64,000 nucleotides of DNA from Psilocybe azurescens (taxonomy: Eukaryota; Basidiomycota; Agaricomycetes; Agaricales; Agrocybaceae), in the NCBI GenBank assembly GCA_023853785.1, contig JAJIRX010000573.1, positions 1 through 64,000 of the forward strand, given 5' to 3'. Both the position numbers and the translations under genes were made by a program. Positions 12,906 to 24,968 of this stretch are shown here, piece by piece (the stretch's first letter is position 1; every line of letters starts with the position of its first letter). The notes below the pieces were generated by a model. The model was not told the DNA's origin and searched no databases. It was given only the letters and a program-made list of their open reading frames with translations.

Positions 12906-14248
12906 TGCTAGAAGTTTACAAGAGAGAGGATGGTTTTCGGGAAGCGACAAACATAACCTGAGAAATGAGCATTGTTTAATTAATATAGTATCGAAATGCC
13001 ATCCGTCTAGATTGACAGAGAGGTAACTATGTGGCCTGAGAGCCCCGTGTGCTATTGACAGATCTTCTATTCAGAAACTTTGGCGATATCGCCTCGGTGA
13101 AGGACTTGAAGCCAGACACGATGGAGCATTAAAGGCCTGTTCGCTTGGACCATCTCACGAATGGTAACAATGCACCATCTCCATATTTAGTAACTCGTGC
13201 CTTGATTTGATAACATCTGTGACTTTGAGTGACATTGAAATCAATATCTGCTCTCTACTTACACACGCTGTCGCAATGCCTCTCCAGCCTTGTAGAGGTC
13301 TCACATATCACCAAAGACTTCTGTTAAACACTGTACTTAGTATCTATGCTACAGAGTGGTGCCCTCTCTGTATCCTTCTATGCTAGCCAATGGTATTGGA
13401 AGGTCTCATCAGTCTTTGACCAGTGAGCGTGTTCCCGAGAGAATTTGAATGGCATGGAGAAGAAAAGATCCAAAAAAGCCAGAAATACAAGGTAACTACG
13501 GACAAGACACCAGATCTGCACACACGTTTGTATGCAGTCACAAATTGGTCACATTACCTAATTAAGTCGCAAGTTACTAAATATGGAGATTGTGCATTGT
13601 TACCATCCGTGAGATGGTCCAGCCGAACAGGACCTAAGTGCTTGCTTTGAGGGGGTCAGATGGGCAGGGATGTGTATATTTCCATCAAAGAATCCACACG
13701 CCTGTCATATGCACATCAGAATCTACATTGACATATTCTTTTGGGGCGTACCCTTTGCCTACTTCTGCTTATTTTCATTGATTTGAATTATCATATGTCG
13801 TCTCATGGCCAATCCATTTCATAATTAGCGCCTAAGAGTGAAATAATGCCACAGGCGCTTAACATGCTTCATAAACATAAATGAAAGAGCACTCCCCAGC
13901 AAAACTCCTCCCCTCGATCCATCCGTGCTGAGTCCTATTTTGCCTTGGATTGCATATATCATACAACAGGACATTGTCTGCTTCATCCTCCTCATCTGGA
14001 TCAAATTTGCCACTGTGAAGGGCTTGACGACGATCCACAAGTTGCTGTGCTTTGACAGAACTGACCATGAGTCACGACAGTAGTTGCCGGCCCCCGCCCT
14101 TAGAACAGCTAAACGATCTTAATTTGTTGCTCCAGAAGAAGAAAAAACAAATCTTCAGTATGTGTGTCCTACAAAAATTTACAAGTCACATTCAGCAAAT
14201 TAAGGTCATGTGTCAGAGCATTACTTCTCTACCACAAGCCTCCTCTAT
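12906..14248. other. intergenic holding a MITE
   Basis: About 120 bp upstream of the surface-protein gene is similar to the same position upstream of copy B (shared run AGATCTTCTATTCAG), so the duplication includes the promoter. A MITE lies at 13133-13634. The rest, 13640-14248, shows no gene. Confidence 0.5.
13133..13634. mobile_element. MITE with about 90-bp inverted repeats, TAA target duplication
   Basis: The left end reads GGCCTGTTCG..TTGGACC followed by ATCTCACGAATGGTAACAAT; the reverse complement of the right end reads GGTCCTGTTCG..CTGGACC followed by ATCTCACGGATGGTAACAAT, continuing through CTCCATATTTAGTAACT. Both ends are flanked by TAA (13130-13132 and 13635-13637). No coding capacity. 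A 3-bp TWA-type duplication fits PIF/Harbinger-derived MITEs; that class assignment is inferred. Confidence 0.75.
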
Positions 14249-15924
14249 TTAGACAGGAGGTGGCCAGTATTCCTCGCGAGGGGCACCTGAGCCAAATCTA
14301 GATACTTGCTTATTAAAGTGGTTCCAAATAACATCAAGTTCGGAAGAAGAGCCTGAGATGAACGAGATCCAGCTTTTCCACGACTCAGGTGCCTTTTCAT
14401 ACCGCCTCATGCCCATGGATTCCAACCATGGGGGTAAAATCCGCTATCCGCCCAATCGATAATCCACAACACACCGTCATCGGAAAGCATGACATTGCTG
14501 AGGCTAAGATCGCAATGAGCAAGCACTGGTGTCCAATCGCAGTTGGGTGGGAAGTCTAACTGTGGAGTAGGAGGAGTGAGACCAGGATTGTCCATAGGAA
14601 AGGTTTCGGCGCTTGCAATCCAAGCATGGTTGACAATATGTGTTATCCAGTGGCGAAATGCCTCTACATCACGAAAAGGGCCGTTCCAAAAATCAGGGTC
14701 GAAGAGATATCCCTTGACAAGTCCTCGTTCAATATTGCCCGGTCTGTCGTTGGTAATATGCCTCATCTGGGAGACATATCTTCTAAGGGTGCATGCAATA
14801 CGAAACTGGTAAAAGGCGCTGAGCGAGTCCCAGCACTCGAGAAGCATTGACCCAGGGATAAAATCAGTGATGAACGCTTCTTTGAGGTGAAGATATCGGG
14901 GCTGGGGTACCGGTATGTTGGTATAAGAGCGCACAAAGATGTTATTGAATCTCTCGCAGGGGTCTAGTCGTTTAAGGATTAAAGTTGGCTCAATTCTGAA
15001 TGTTGGGGCGCAGTCGAATATCGAATTTGCGACAGCTGCGAGACGTTTGTTATATGCAACGGCTTCTGGTGCCTTGATCGTCTCCCATGCGGTATTGTCA
15101 TCCGGTATCATTGGAAGGTCATCGGAGTCTGGCATCTGAAAGTAGAAATAAACAAATAAAATCTAGTATTTAACATATGAAACGACGAACGTGTTTGTTG
15201 ACATCAAGAGGCACTGGAAGAGAAAACGTGAATGCAATCACGTCCAAAACCCACGATCGCACTCGTCCAAATGTGTTATGGATGCGAGATCCAATGGTGG
15301 GTGTTATGTGGTGCGCTTGATCCACTTTATCCTCTTTCAGTCGCGTTTATTGTGCAGTAGAGCAAATATGCAACGCACCTATAGAGCCGCACAATTCTTC
15401 GATGCCGCTTCCACTCAGTGTACTGACAAATCTACGGGCTACTGACGAAAAGAGAGTAAACTGCGTTTCCATACTTCTAGGATACTTCACGCACTCTAAC
15501 TCTGGATCCAGAGTGTCATGTTTTGTTCCTACCATATGGAATACCTTCCGCCGTTCCCAATAACTATCGTGAACAAGCTTCTGGTATTGGACTACCAGGT
15601 CCCCACAATCCTTGTCTAAACCAAACGTAAGTAGAATAGAGTCGGACTCGTTCAACAACCCCAATGAATTCATTTCTGCTTCTTGGGTCTTGAATCGAAA
15701 ATGACGATTATCGCTAACTCTGAGATAAACATAGTCATTCTGAAATATGACGAGAATATTAGTTTTCAAGGGCTAATGGATACAAAACATGGGTGCTTAC
15801 CAAGCGTTGGCAAAGTGTTGTCCGTCCACTTCCTGGACCCCCTGCATGAAAGCGGTGGTTAACTTCAATATTTCATCTCACAAGCTCACATACCAAGAAT
15901 AGATACTCGGATATCGGTCGGCAT
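14249..15924 (-). CDS. pseudo-GTPase / APH-kinase fusion, copy A
   Basis: Five exons predicted: 15924-15894, 15841-15801, 15739-15379, 15324-15191 and 15135-14249, all with GT-AG introns of 47-61 bp. The first four encode 189 residues of a shortened Ras-like fold: P-loop ILGGPGSGRTTL (Lys replaced by Arg), a missing switch I, FKTQEAEM where DTAGQE is expected, ILLTFGLDKD, and a G4-like VGTKHD. The fifth encodes an aminoglycoside-phosphotransferase-type kinase: N-lobe Lys in LILKRLDP, NIPVPQPRYL, catalytic loop LAHCDLSLSNVML (HxD, metal-binding Asn), second Asp in IIDWADSGFYP, ending EEYWPPPV. Exon 4 joins exon 5 in phase 0. One base is missing in a C/G run at 14430-14434; without it the last 60 residues are out of frame. 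Alternatively the kinase could start separately at ATG 15135, but copy B has no such ATG. Substrate unknown. Confidence 0.7.
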
Positions 15925-16476
15925 CTGAACTCAGAAAGGCCTGCAAGCTTTAGAAGCTCTGTATTAAGGGAGAAGTTGAAAAGCAATTCCCTCCTTTTCC
16001 CTGAGCTTAGACAGCCATTTCGGAAAAATTGCGTGGATCAGGTGGTGGGAGGAGTCAAGAAGCGTGGAGTGTTGAATCTTGATGATTATGAGTCGCACAA
16101 ATGGCGTAAGTGCAACTTTTCGCACGAATCTAGCAGGATACATATTGTGTGTACACAATTTTTCTTAGATAGAACTAAGAACAAAACTAAAGACAAGACT
16201 GTAGCTTCATTAAGACAATATATTGCAGTAATTTTGCCCACTTGAAGCAGGTTGAATGGGAGTGTTCCCGTAAAAGACGAGGCTGGATCATATGTATTTT
16301 CTCCGCAGATCGTTTTCGATTTTTCCGTCCTGATGATCTTCGTCGTAAGACCCCAAAGTAACAGATCTTCTTTGCCTAGCTCCAATCCGGCCTCTCGGTC
16401 TTTAAGACTAACTGAGACATTGCCGCGATCGCCCAGGAGGGTTGCGTCCCTCATTTGCATTTGCGGGCGTTCTTTG
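15925..16476. promoter_or_regulatory. duplicated upstream region of copy A
   Basis: The first 170-200 bp upstream of the ATG align with the region upstream of copy B (shared runs AGGCCTGCAA, AAGCAATTCC, GGTGGGAGGAGT versus GTTGTGGGAGGAGT), so the promoter was duplicated with the gene. A minus-strand frame at 16086-16460 has no recognisable domain; it could be a further exon of the gene at 16477-17105. Confidence 0.45.
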
Positions 16477-17105
16477 TCATTTCACCTCAACGTTCGTATT
16501 CGCGGCCTCGTGAAAGGTTTCTGTGTTTATCTCAACGAGCTTCCAAAATTTCTTGCACGAGTTCTGTGGGATAGAGAGTGGAGGCTCTTTCATATTCCCG
16601 AAATTGGATGGCTTTGACTTTTCTGGAAAGAGAATTAATTGGACGTCAGAATATGCGATGGGGTAGACATACTTACTCCGTTCACATGGAAGGTCGCCAG
16701 ACAAAAAGTGCGGCAATGGTTTGGAGAGCGTTCTCTGGAGTCTTTTCTCAAAATCGGCTTCAGTTTGTAAATCTGGAAGATCATCTTCGAAAATCTCTTT
16801 CCGTAAATTAAGCTAAACCATGATGCCTACAGCTGATCAGGTACGATAAAAAACGACACGTGGTTGACCAGAGGATTTTGCTGCGACTGCATACTCTGGA
16901 AAAAATCGGCTTTAACGACACCCCTGCAGGCTGCAGCCGGTTGTTCAACGACACATAACGTTTGCCAGAGTTTGTCTTGTACCATTGACTCGCAAGCCGC
17001 TTTCACAGTTAAGCTTTTTACAACACTGAAGAAATGAGAACCCGGATTGTGGTTGTCCCACTCTCCATCCCACTTCAATGTTGTGCGTGACGCGTAAGTG
17101 ACCAT
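16477..17105 (-). CDS. hypothetical protein between the two fusion copies
   Basis: Not recognised. A first block from ATG 17105 (KWDGEWDNHNPGSHF, LTVKAACESMVQDKLWQTL) is followed after a short non-coding gap by a charged helical block (IFEDDLPDLQTEADFEKR, LPHFLSGDLPCER). A clean intron (about 16666-16622, GTAAGT..TTCCAG) joins this in frame to SNFGNMKEPPLSIPQNS and a stop at 16477. The first junction (about 16827-16800) is unclear. The correctly phased second intron is the best evidence for a real gene. No copy accompanies the second fusion gene. Confidence 0.4.
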
Positions 17106-17152
17106 TCAATGTGTCGACCTGTGTGAATTACTAGTAAATGGACAACTCGTGT

Positions 17153-18850
17153 CTAGATAGGAGGCGGCCAGTAGTCCTCGCGAGGCTCAACTGAGGCCAA
17201 TCTGGACGTTCTCTTACTAAAGTGGCTCCAAATAACATCAAACTCAGAAGAAGTACCTGAGATGAACGAGAACCAACGTTTCCATGACTCAGGCGCTCCT
17301 TCATAGCGCCTCATCCCCATGGACTCCAGCCAACGCGGGTAAAATCCACTATCTGCCCAGTCCACAATCCATAGTACGCCATCATCGGAAAGCATGACAT
17401 TGCTGAGACTAATATCACAATGCGTAAGCACCGGTGTCCAATCGCAATTAGGTGGAAAGTTTAGCTCAGCGGGCGGGGAGTGAGACCAGGATTGCGTATG
17501 CGAAAGCCTTCGTCGCTCACGATCCAACCAGTATAGGCGGTATGTGCTATCCAGTTACGAAATGTTTCCACGTCACGAAAAGGCCCGTTCCACATATGTG
17601 GGTCGAAAAGATACCCCTTGATATGACCTCGTTCAATATTGCCCGGTCTGTCGCTGGTAATACGCCGCATCTGAGACACATATCTTCTGAGGGTGCATGC
17701 AATGCGAAACTGGTAAAAGGCGCTGAGTGTATCCCAGCGGTCCAGAAGCATTGATCCATGGATAAAATCAGTGATGAACACTTCTTTGAGGTGAAGATAT
17801 CGGGGCTGGGGTACCGGTATGTTGGTATGAGCACGCACAAAGATGTTATTGAATCTTTCGAAGGGGTCAAGGCGTTTGAGGATCAAAGTCGGCGCAATCT
17901 TGAATGTTGGAGCGCAGTCGGATGTGATCGAGTCTGCGCCAGCTGCGAGACGTTTGTTATAAGCAACGGCTTCCGGTGTCTTGATCATCTCCCATGCGAC
18001 ATTGTCATCCAGTATCATTGGAAGGTCATCAGAGTCCGGTGTCTGAAAGTAGAATAATCAAAATACAATCTAGCATTCGGCATATGAAACGACGAACATC
18101 GTTGTTGATATCAGGAGGCACTCGAAGAGAAAAGGTGAATGCAATCACGTCCAAAGCCCACAGTTGCATTCGTTCAAACGATTTTTGGAGACGAGATCCA
18201 ATAGTGGGTTCTATGGTGTGCATTTGATCCACTTTATTTTATTTGAGCCGCGTTTAATAGGAGGGTATAGCAAATATTCAACGCACCTATAGAGCCACAT
18301 AACTCCTCAATACCGTTTCCACTCAGGGTGCCGACGAATTTACAGGCCACTGACGTATAGAGAGTAAGCAGTGTCGCCAGCTTTCCAGGATACTTGACGT
18401 ATTCTGAATCTGGTTCCAGAGCATCCTGTCTGGTTCCTACAATATGGAAGGCCTTCCGATGTTCCCAGTAGCTATCATGAACGAGGTTTCGATATTGGAT
18501 CATTAAGTCCGCAAAATCCTTATCTAGACCAAAAGTAAGTAGAATGACGTTCGGCTGGTCCAACAATCCGGAAGTATTCATGACTGCTTCTTGGGTCTTG
18601 AATCGAAAGCGACGACTATCGCGAGCCCTAAAGTAAACATAGTCATTCTAAGGCGTAGTGAGAACACTAGTTGTTAATGTCTAACGACCTATGAACACGA
18701 CACATGAGTACTTGCCAACCGTTGACAGAGTGTTGTCCTCCCGCTTTCTGGGGCTCCTAATAAAAGTAATTGGTCACTTCAGCTTTTCGATTGCTGGATT
18801 CAACATGAGTCATTAGTACCTAGAATAGATAGTCGAATATCGGTTGGCAT
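17153..18850 (-). CDS. pseudo-GTPase / APH-kinase fusion, copy B
   Basis: Tandem paralogue of the gene at 14249-15924 with the same exon sizes (31, 41, 361 and 134 nt, then the kinase exon): 18850-18820, 18756-18716, 18647-18287, 18231-18098, 18042-17153. P-loop is GAPESGRTT; G4-like VGTRQD. Kinase motifs: LILKRLDPFERFNN, catalytic LTHCDISLSNVML, IVDWADSGFYPRWLESMG, ending REDYWPPPI. At the exon 4/5 border copy A has ATG but copy B has ACA, with the frame continuous (PPDINND then TPDSDDLPMI), which argues that the two domains are one protein. Intron 2 has a GC donor (GCAAGT). One base is missing in a C/G run at 17475-17478, splitting the kinase between GLTP and AELNFPP. Function not known; tandem retention of both domains suggests they work together. 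Confidence 0.7.
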
Positions 18851-19660
18851 CTGAATCCTCAAAGGCCTGCAAACCTTAGAAGCGCAGGATTAGGAGACAG
18901 GCAAAGACTCTGTGAAGCAATTCCTTGTGTTTTCCTGAGGTTAGGCAGCCTTTCGCGTGAAGTTTATAAGAATCAGGTTGTGGGAGGAGTTAAGAAGCGC
19001 ATGGATTATTGACGTTCATAATTGAGTCTTGACACAAATGCCACCGTAACGAGCTTCAAAACATCGTGCTCGTGCTTTTTCGCGGGAAAGTTATTGCACG
19101 CCGTCACTCGCACAACCTGATTTTACAAATATCACGCGACAGACTGCTATAAGGCAAACAGAGGGGAGATAATTTCCAGGGTCACTCACCTGTCTGCTGA
19201 ACCTGCCTGGAAGCAAAGTCTCTGTGGTGGATGTTCTGTCCTTTTCGCGGAGCTTAGGCGGGCTTTGGCGCGAGGTGTGTCCTGGATGATGTCGCGAATT
19301 TCATCTTTTCGCACGGATGTCAATCCAGTTGTAAAGCAAGTGTATTGGTCTTCTACTTAGCACTAAACGTAGCCCGCGTTCACATACTTCAGTGGCCATA
19401 ACGTTATATTATTTCATCTTAAGCGCGCAGCTAATAAAATCATGTCCTCTAAATTTGGTCATTAATGCCAGCTATGATCTCTTTCTATGATGTGTCCGTG
19501 CCATTTCTCAGTTAGATGTTAACGTGTTGTGCCGGATGAAAGAGAACTTGTTCGATATGCGCGTGCCGTACAATATTCTCTAAATCATATAAATCTACAA
19601 GAAAGAAAGAAAATTTCTCTAAATCACATTCAAAAAATGAGAGGTCGTAAGTATGTCAGA
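18851..19660. other. intergenic with upstream duplication remnants
   Basis: 18851-19030 matches the promoter region of copy A. Around 19200-19290 a weaker echo occurs (CTTTTCGCGGAGCTTAGGCGG against CTTAGACAGCC / GTTAGGCAGCC), possibly the remains of a third unit's upstream region. No gene seen. Confidence 0.4.
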
Positions 19661-19667
19661 ACGTCAC

Positions 19668-20010
19668 TTCTCTACCACAACTACAAGCCTCTATCTAGAA
19701 AGGAGAGGTGGCCAGTAGTCCTCGTTGGGGAACCTGAGCTGAAGCCACACGCTAACCTGGTGAAGTGGTTCCAAAAAATCAAACCCAGAAGAGCTTGTGA
19801 TAAACGAGTGCCAACGCATCCATGACTCGGGCGCTTCATGGCGCTTCATGCCCATGATTCCAACCCACTATCCACCCAATCGATAATCCACAAAACGCAG
19901 TCATCGGAGAGCATGACATTGCTGGGGCTAAGGTCGCAGTGCGTGAGCAGTGGAGTCCAATTGGAGTCGTATGAGAAGTCTAACTGTGGAGGAGTACACT
20001 GCATCGAAGA
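19668..20010 (-). pseudogene. truncated third copy of the APH-kinase exon
   Basis: Similar to the last third of the kinase exons of copies A and B: plus-strand marks GGTGGCCAGTAGTCCTCG (C-terminal WPPP end), CACCCAATCGATAATCCACA (the IDW strand), GAGCATGACATTGCTGGGGC (SNVML) and GAAGTCTAACTGTGGAG (LDFPP). The N-lobe and GTPase part are missing and the frame is broken. It abuts the 3' end of surface-protein copy B. Confidence 0.75.
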
Positions 20011-20069
20011 ATTTGCTAAGAGGTCCGTGGTATTTTAATAATCTACAGTACACCGATAGTAAAGCATAA

Positions 20070-22059
20070 TCAATCATCATACGGATTGTATGGAGGCGGT
20101 TGGTCATTATGCTCTGTATTCTTACTGAGCATTGGATGGGTCTCCTGTTGGGAGCTCTGCGATCCCGTATGAGAAGACGACTGGAATGTGAGAGTTATAA
20201 TCTTAGATCCCCTCTCCACCGATCTCGTTACCTGTTCAGAACCGTGCTGATGTGATTGTCGCGAGTTAAGGTCGTCGTCGACGTTAGAAGATACACTTGC
20301 CGACGATGAAGATTTCATCTTTTCGGGAACATCAAGACCAAAGACTCGACTGCCATCGGATCCATCTTGCATCTCTCGAGGGAGCTCTTTGAGAGGTTTA
20401 TCCGTGTACGCTACCTTATTTTGACTCGGGAATGGTGGATAGTCCTTGAGTAAAGAAAAGCGAGGCGAAGCTGCAGCTTGTTTCTCAGGCGGTGGGGAGA
20501 ATTCGAACTGACGAGGCTGAGCAGCGAGTGTGGCGATCGCCTGAGAAGGTGGTATAGGCATGAAGGTTTCCGGCCTCTCATTGAGGGAGAGGCCATTTTC
20601 AAGGTGCATATCATGTGGAGGCTGTTGCATCGGTAGAGAATCCTGACTATATTCTTCTACATGGTATTTGTCAGTGAAGGAAGGAAAGAGAAGCAACAGT
20701 AAAACTTAAAACTAACTGTTCATGGGTAGGAACCGCCTTCGTCGCACTCTCCTGTATGCAGCCAGGAAAATGCAACACAAAATGGCGACTCCGATCACTA
20801 CACCAGCAATCTTTCCTGCGGAAAAGCTTGATTTCGAGATATTTTGGTGACCAACGTTGGCAGCACCACTATCATTACCTCCTCCACCATCACCACCACC
20901 ACCATTACCTCCACTTCCATTACCGCCGCCGCCACTGGGCTGAGTGCTTAAAGTAACACCAGTGACTCCAAACACGAAAGAATCGATCCAAAGAGCCTGG
21001 AAAGAAGGTAAAAAGGACACACATCAACCCCATATACACTTCGAAGGGTTACCTTTATTTACCTGAGAACCAGTGGCTTGCGTCACCGTGACGAGAAGAG
21101 AATGGGTCCCTGGCGATAGATTCTGTTGATAAAGCTGCTGCGAGAGTAACCAGGGATTGTCGTCGTCATCGTCATCATTACCATCCCCACCAAAGGGCGA
21201 ATACGTGCTCGACTGTCCACCGTCGACGGAGAATGTAGCAGAAAGCTTTCCAGATGTTTGTTGTAATAGTCCATATACTGATACAGAGGATCCTATGCAA
21301 TTCGTCCGACAGTTCTCCGAGATCAACAACAAATGTGCAGAGATACCAACTCTGCAACATACCTACGAATTGGACTTTCATCGTATCTCCTATAGTAGAG
21401 CTTCCTGATATTGTTCCTTGGTATGGGACACCATTCTGAATAGCGGGCGCAGATTTTGTCCAATTGCCCGATAATTGAACTGAATTATCAGCGTCGTCGA
21501 CAATGATGTTAAGACTATTGGACGATGATGTCGCAGGTGATGTAGGAGTATACGTGATATAATCGAGGCTGAACTGTCCAGCTGTCGGGGTTATCTGCAA
21601 GGTATGTTGGCCCGCGGCCAAACCTTGTAAGCTCCAGATGTTAGCACCGCTCTGAGAGATGTATGAATCAGTGATTGATATCCATAAAACTTTTATAGAC
21701 GACAAGCACACCTTGCCAATAGCATTAGAATTTATAATGGCAGGTTGAGCAGTTGCATTGTCGATGCTGTAAGTGAAAGCAACGCTGTTCGAGTTTGTAC
21801 CTCCATAGATTTGGACACCAGTTCCTATATATTGTGTAGTCAGATTACTTGACAGAAACTAGAAGAATTGAAACTAAGCTCGCCATTGAAAGAAAGTAAA
21901 CGAAGGGGTGGACGCATCCCTTGCCTGCTGCCCCTCGCTTGTTTGGCACGCGGTGATAGTGCGGTTATAGTTCGAGTTATGACTCTGGTGGTTCCACTGA
22001 TTCCCCGAGTAGACAATAAACCCTGTTTGTGCGTCGTCGACTATAGCAGCCAGGGACAT
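20070..22059 (-). CDS. single-pass surface protein, copy B (long cytoplasmic tail)
   Basis: Paralogue of 11644-12905. N-terminal MSLAAIVDDAQTGFIVYSGN, extracellular blocks FLSSNLTTQYIG, GANIWSLQGLAAGQHTLQI, IIVDDADNSVQLSGNW, GVPYQGTISGSSTIGDT and GTHSLLVTVTQATGSQ, a Gly/Asn-rich stalk, membrane helix IAGVVIGVAILCCIFLAAY and stop-transfer RRVRRRR. An intron (about 20722-20660) leads in frame to a 200-residue Pro/Ser-rich cytoplasmic tail ending PPPYNPYDD, a PPxY motif of the kind that binds WW domains such as those of Rsp5-type ubiquitin ligases. Near 21885-21840 the frame is unclear: relative to copy A there is a one-base difference and a TAG where copy A has TGG. The gene may be damaged there, or have an extra intron. 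Confidence 0.6.
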
Positions 22060-23046
22060 TGGTTGGGAGATGAAAGGATAGAGAGAAGATGGGTTTGGTG
22101 GAGGTCAGCAAACACGAACCTGAGAAATGAGCGTCATTTAAAAGACTTCCGGGTTAGTCTAAATTGACCAAGACGTAAGAATACACTAGTCTGAGAATCC
22201 CGGGTGTTATTGATAGATCTTCTATTCAGGAAGTTTGCCGATCGATTTTAAGCTGGCCTGCATGGTCGAACTGACTTGACCACACTTCAATATCGTCTCG
22301 AGAGCGATTTGAGATAGAAACGATGCATGTTTCTGCCATCACTTCAAAGAGAGTCGGATAGGCAGAGACAAGACGGTGGACGTTCATAAAACCAGGTATG
22401 TGAAGAACAAGAAGTAAATCGTTTTGCCAAGCAGCGTATATCCCCGTCAAAGAATAGGTCTTCGTATGCCCGGTGCGGAAAAACGCTCTTGAGAAACGGC
22501 ATGCACCATTGCTTCTAAACACAGCCAACGGCAGGCAACCCAAGCTATTATCAATACTCTCACCCAGCGGGGCACTGTCTCCACTTCATGAGATAAAATG
22601 TGTCTAGAAAGTTATCACAGAACGCACCCATTTAGCGCTAATAGAGAAATGGCTGTGTTGGGAAGGCGGCATTTACAATAAGAGCTATTCTTGCGCCTGT
22701 TCAAAATTATAATCATCATTGAAACAGATGTTTTTGGCACGTTGGAGGTGTTCGATACTCTTGCCAGAAAAGACTGGCTAAAGGTCCTTCCCCAGTGCGA
22801 CAATGTTACAACAAAAACTTGTATTTCGTGACGGCGTGAACCACAGACACAATGCAAAGATAAGTGACGATAATCTGATCAAAGCATTTTTGAACATGTC
22901 CAGAAAGGTCGAGAGCGTTTGTATGCTGAGTGTTCTGAGTCTCCCTAGAGCCCTTCGTGGTCATGATGCTGGGTGCCGATCGCGATGGTACATCAGCTTG
23001 ACTTCCTGGATCGATTGTGGTGGCATCCAAGCTCTCCTTCGACTTT
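22060..23046. other. intergenic, no supported gene
   Basis: 22060-22230 is similar to the region upstream of surface-protein copy A. Frames at 22226-22543 (minus), 22615-22857 (minus) and 22803-23090 (plus) show no recognisable domains; the minus frame at 22226-22543 is the most protein-like but has no start or intron support. Confidence 0.35.
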
Positions 23047-23490
23047 TTATCGACGCTGGGGTAAATCCGGCTTACAAAGGGTTGGTTTGAGGTGACAATC
23101 TTAGTAGATTTCTTCAGTCCATATTAAATCAACTGAATAGCAAAGGCACTCACTAAATATACAACCCATCATACGATGCATTCCTTGAAGGTCTTTCCGA
23201 TGGGATATGGGCTTCAACTTTAACGACAATTTTCCAGGGAGCATTACTTGGCCAACGTAGCGCCCATCTGCATCTTGGTCTGGACCAATACGATATTCCT
23301 CTGCACTTATCAGGATGATGTTGAGCGGCTTATCGGTGCCAGCGAATGTGCCTATGAAGACCCGCCCATCCTTGGTAGTAATTCTGAGGAGCTCCTTCAG
23401 AAGAGCCTGCAAGCGGTACAAAGGGGATCCAGGTGAAAGTGGCGAAGGAGGCGGCGATGGTGGGCCTGGTGGTGGTAAAGAAGAAGACAT
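23047..23490 (-). CDS. NAA38: LSM-domain protein, NAA38/LSMD1-like
   Basis: Small Sm-like protein, the type forming the auxiliary subunit of the N-terminal acetyltransferase C complex on ribosomes. Starts at 23490 (MSSSLPPPGPPSPPPS) with a Pro/Ser leader, then the Sm1 motif LLRITTKDGRVFIGTFAGTD and NIILISAEEYRIG, and Sm2 (GRYVGQVMLPGKLSLKL). An intron of about 55 bp (GTGAGT..CTAAG, about 23158-23104) gives a stop at 23047; reading straight through gives a stop at 23101. Length and the GTFxxTD / VMLPG signatures fit LSMD1 better than spliceosomal Sm proteins. Divergent from DPM1 with 169 bp between start codons. Confidence 0.75.
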
Positions 23491-24786
<1,296 letters not shown>

Positions 24787-24968
24787 ACCTTGGAAAATGG
24801 AGACGATATTATTGCTTTGTCGTGATTATTGGGGAGCAAGCTCCCTCTCTACGCTAAAATGTCTAAGCCCACGTGATCCGCTGACTTTTGATGGTCACCC
24901 CGTGAGAACTTTGAAAGCAGCAAGCAGAGCTCATCATAGAGTATGCCAGGCACTGGCATAGCGAAACG

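Noticed and set aside
14249..15135. Bacterial aminoglycoside-resistance gene by horizontal transfer
   Set aside because: The APH-like kinase family is widespread in fungi, the gene has fungal introns, and the motifs (SNVMLSDDG, DWADSGFYP) are of fungal type.
18287..18647. Active Ras/Rab GTPase
   Set aside because: The P-loop Lys, switch I and DxxGQ are missing, so only a degenerate fold is claimed.
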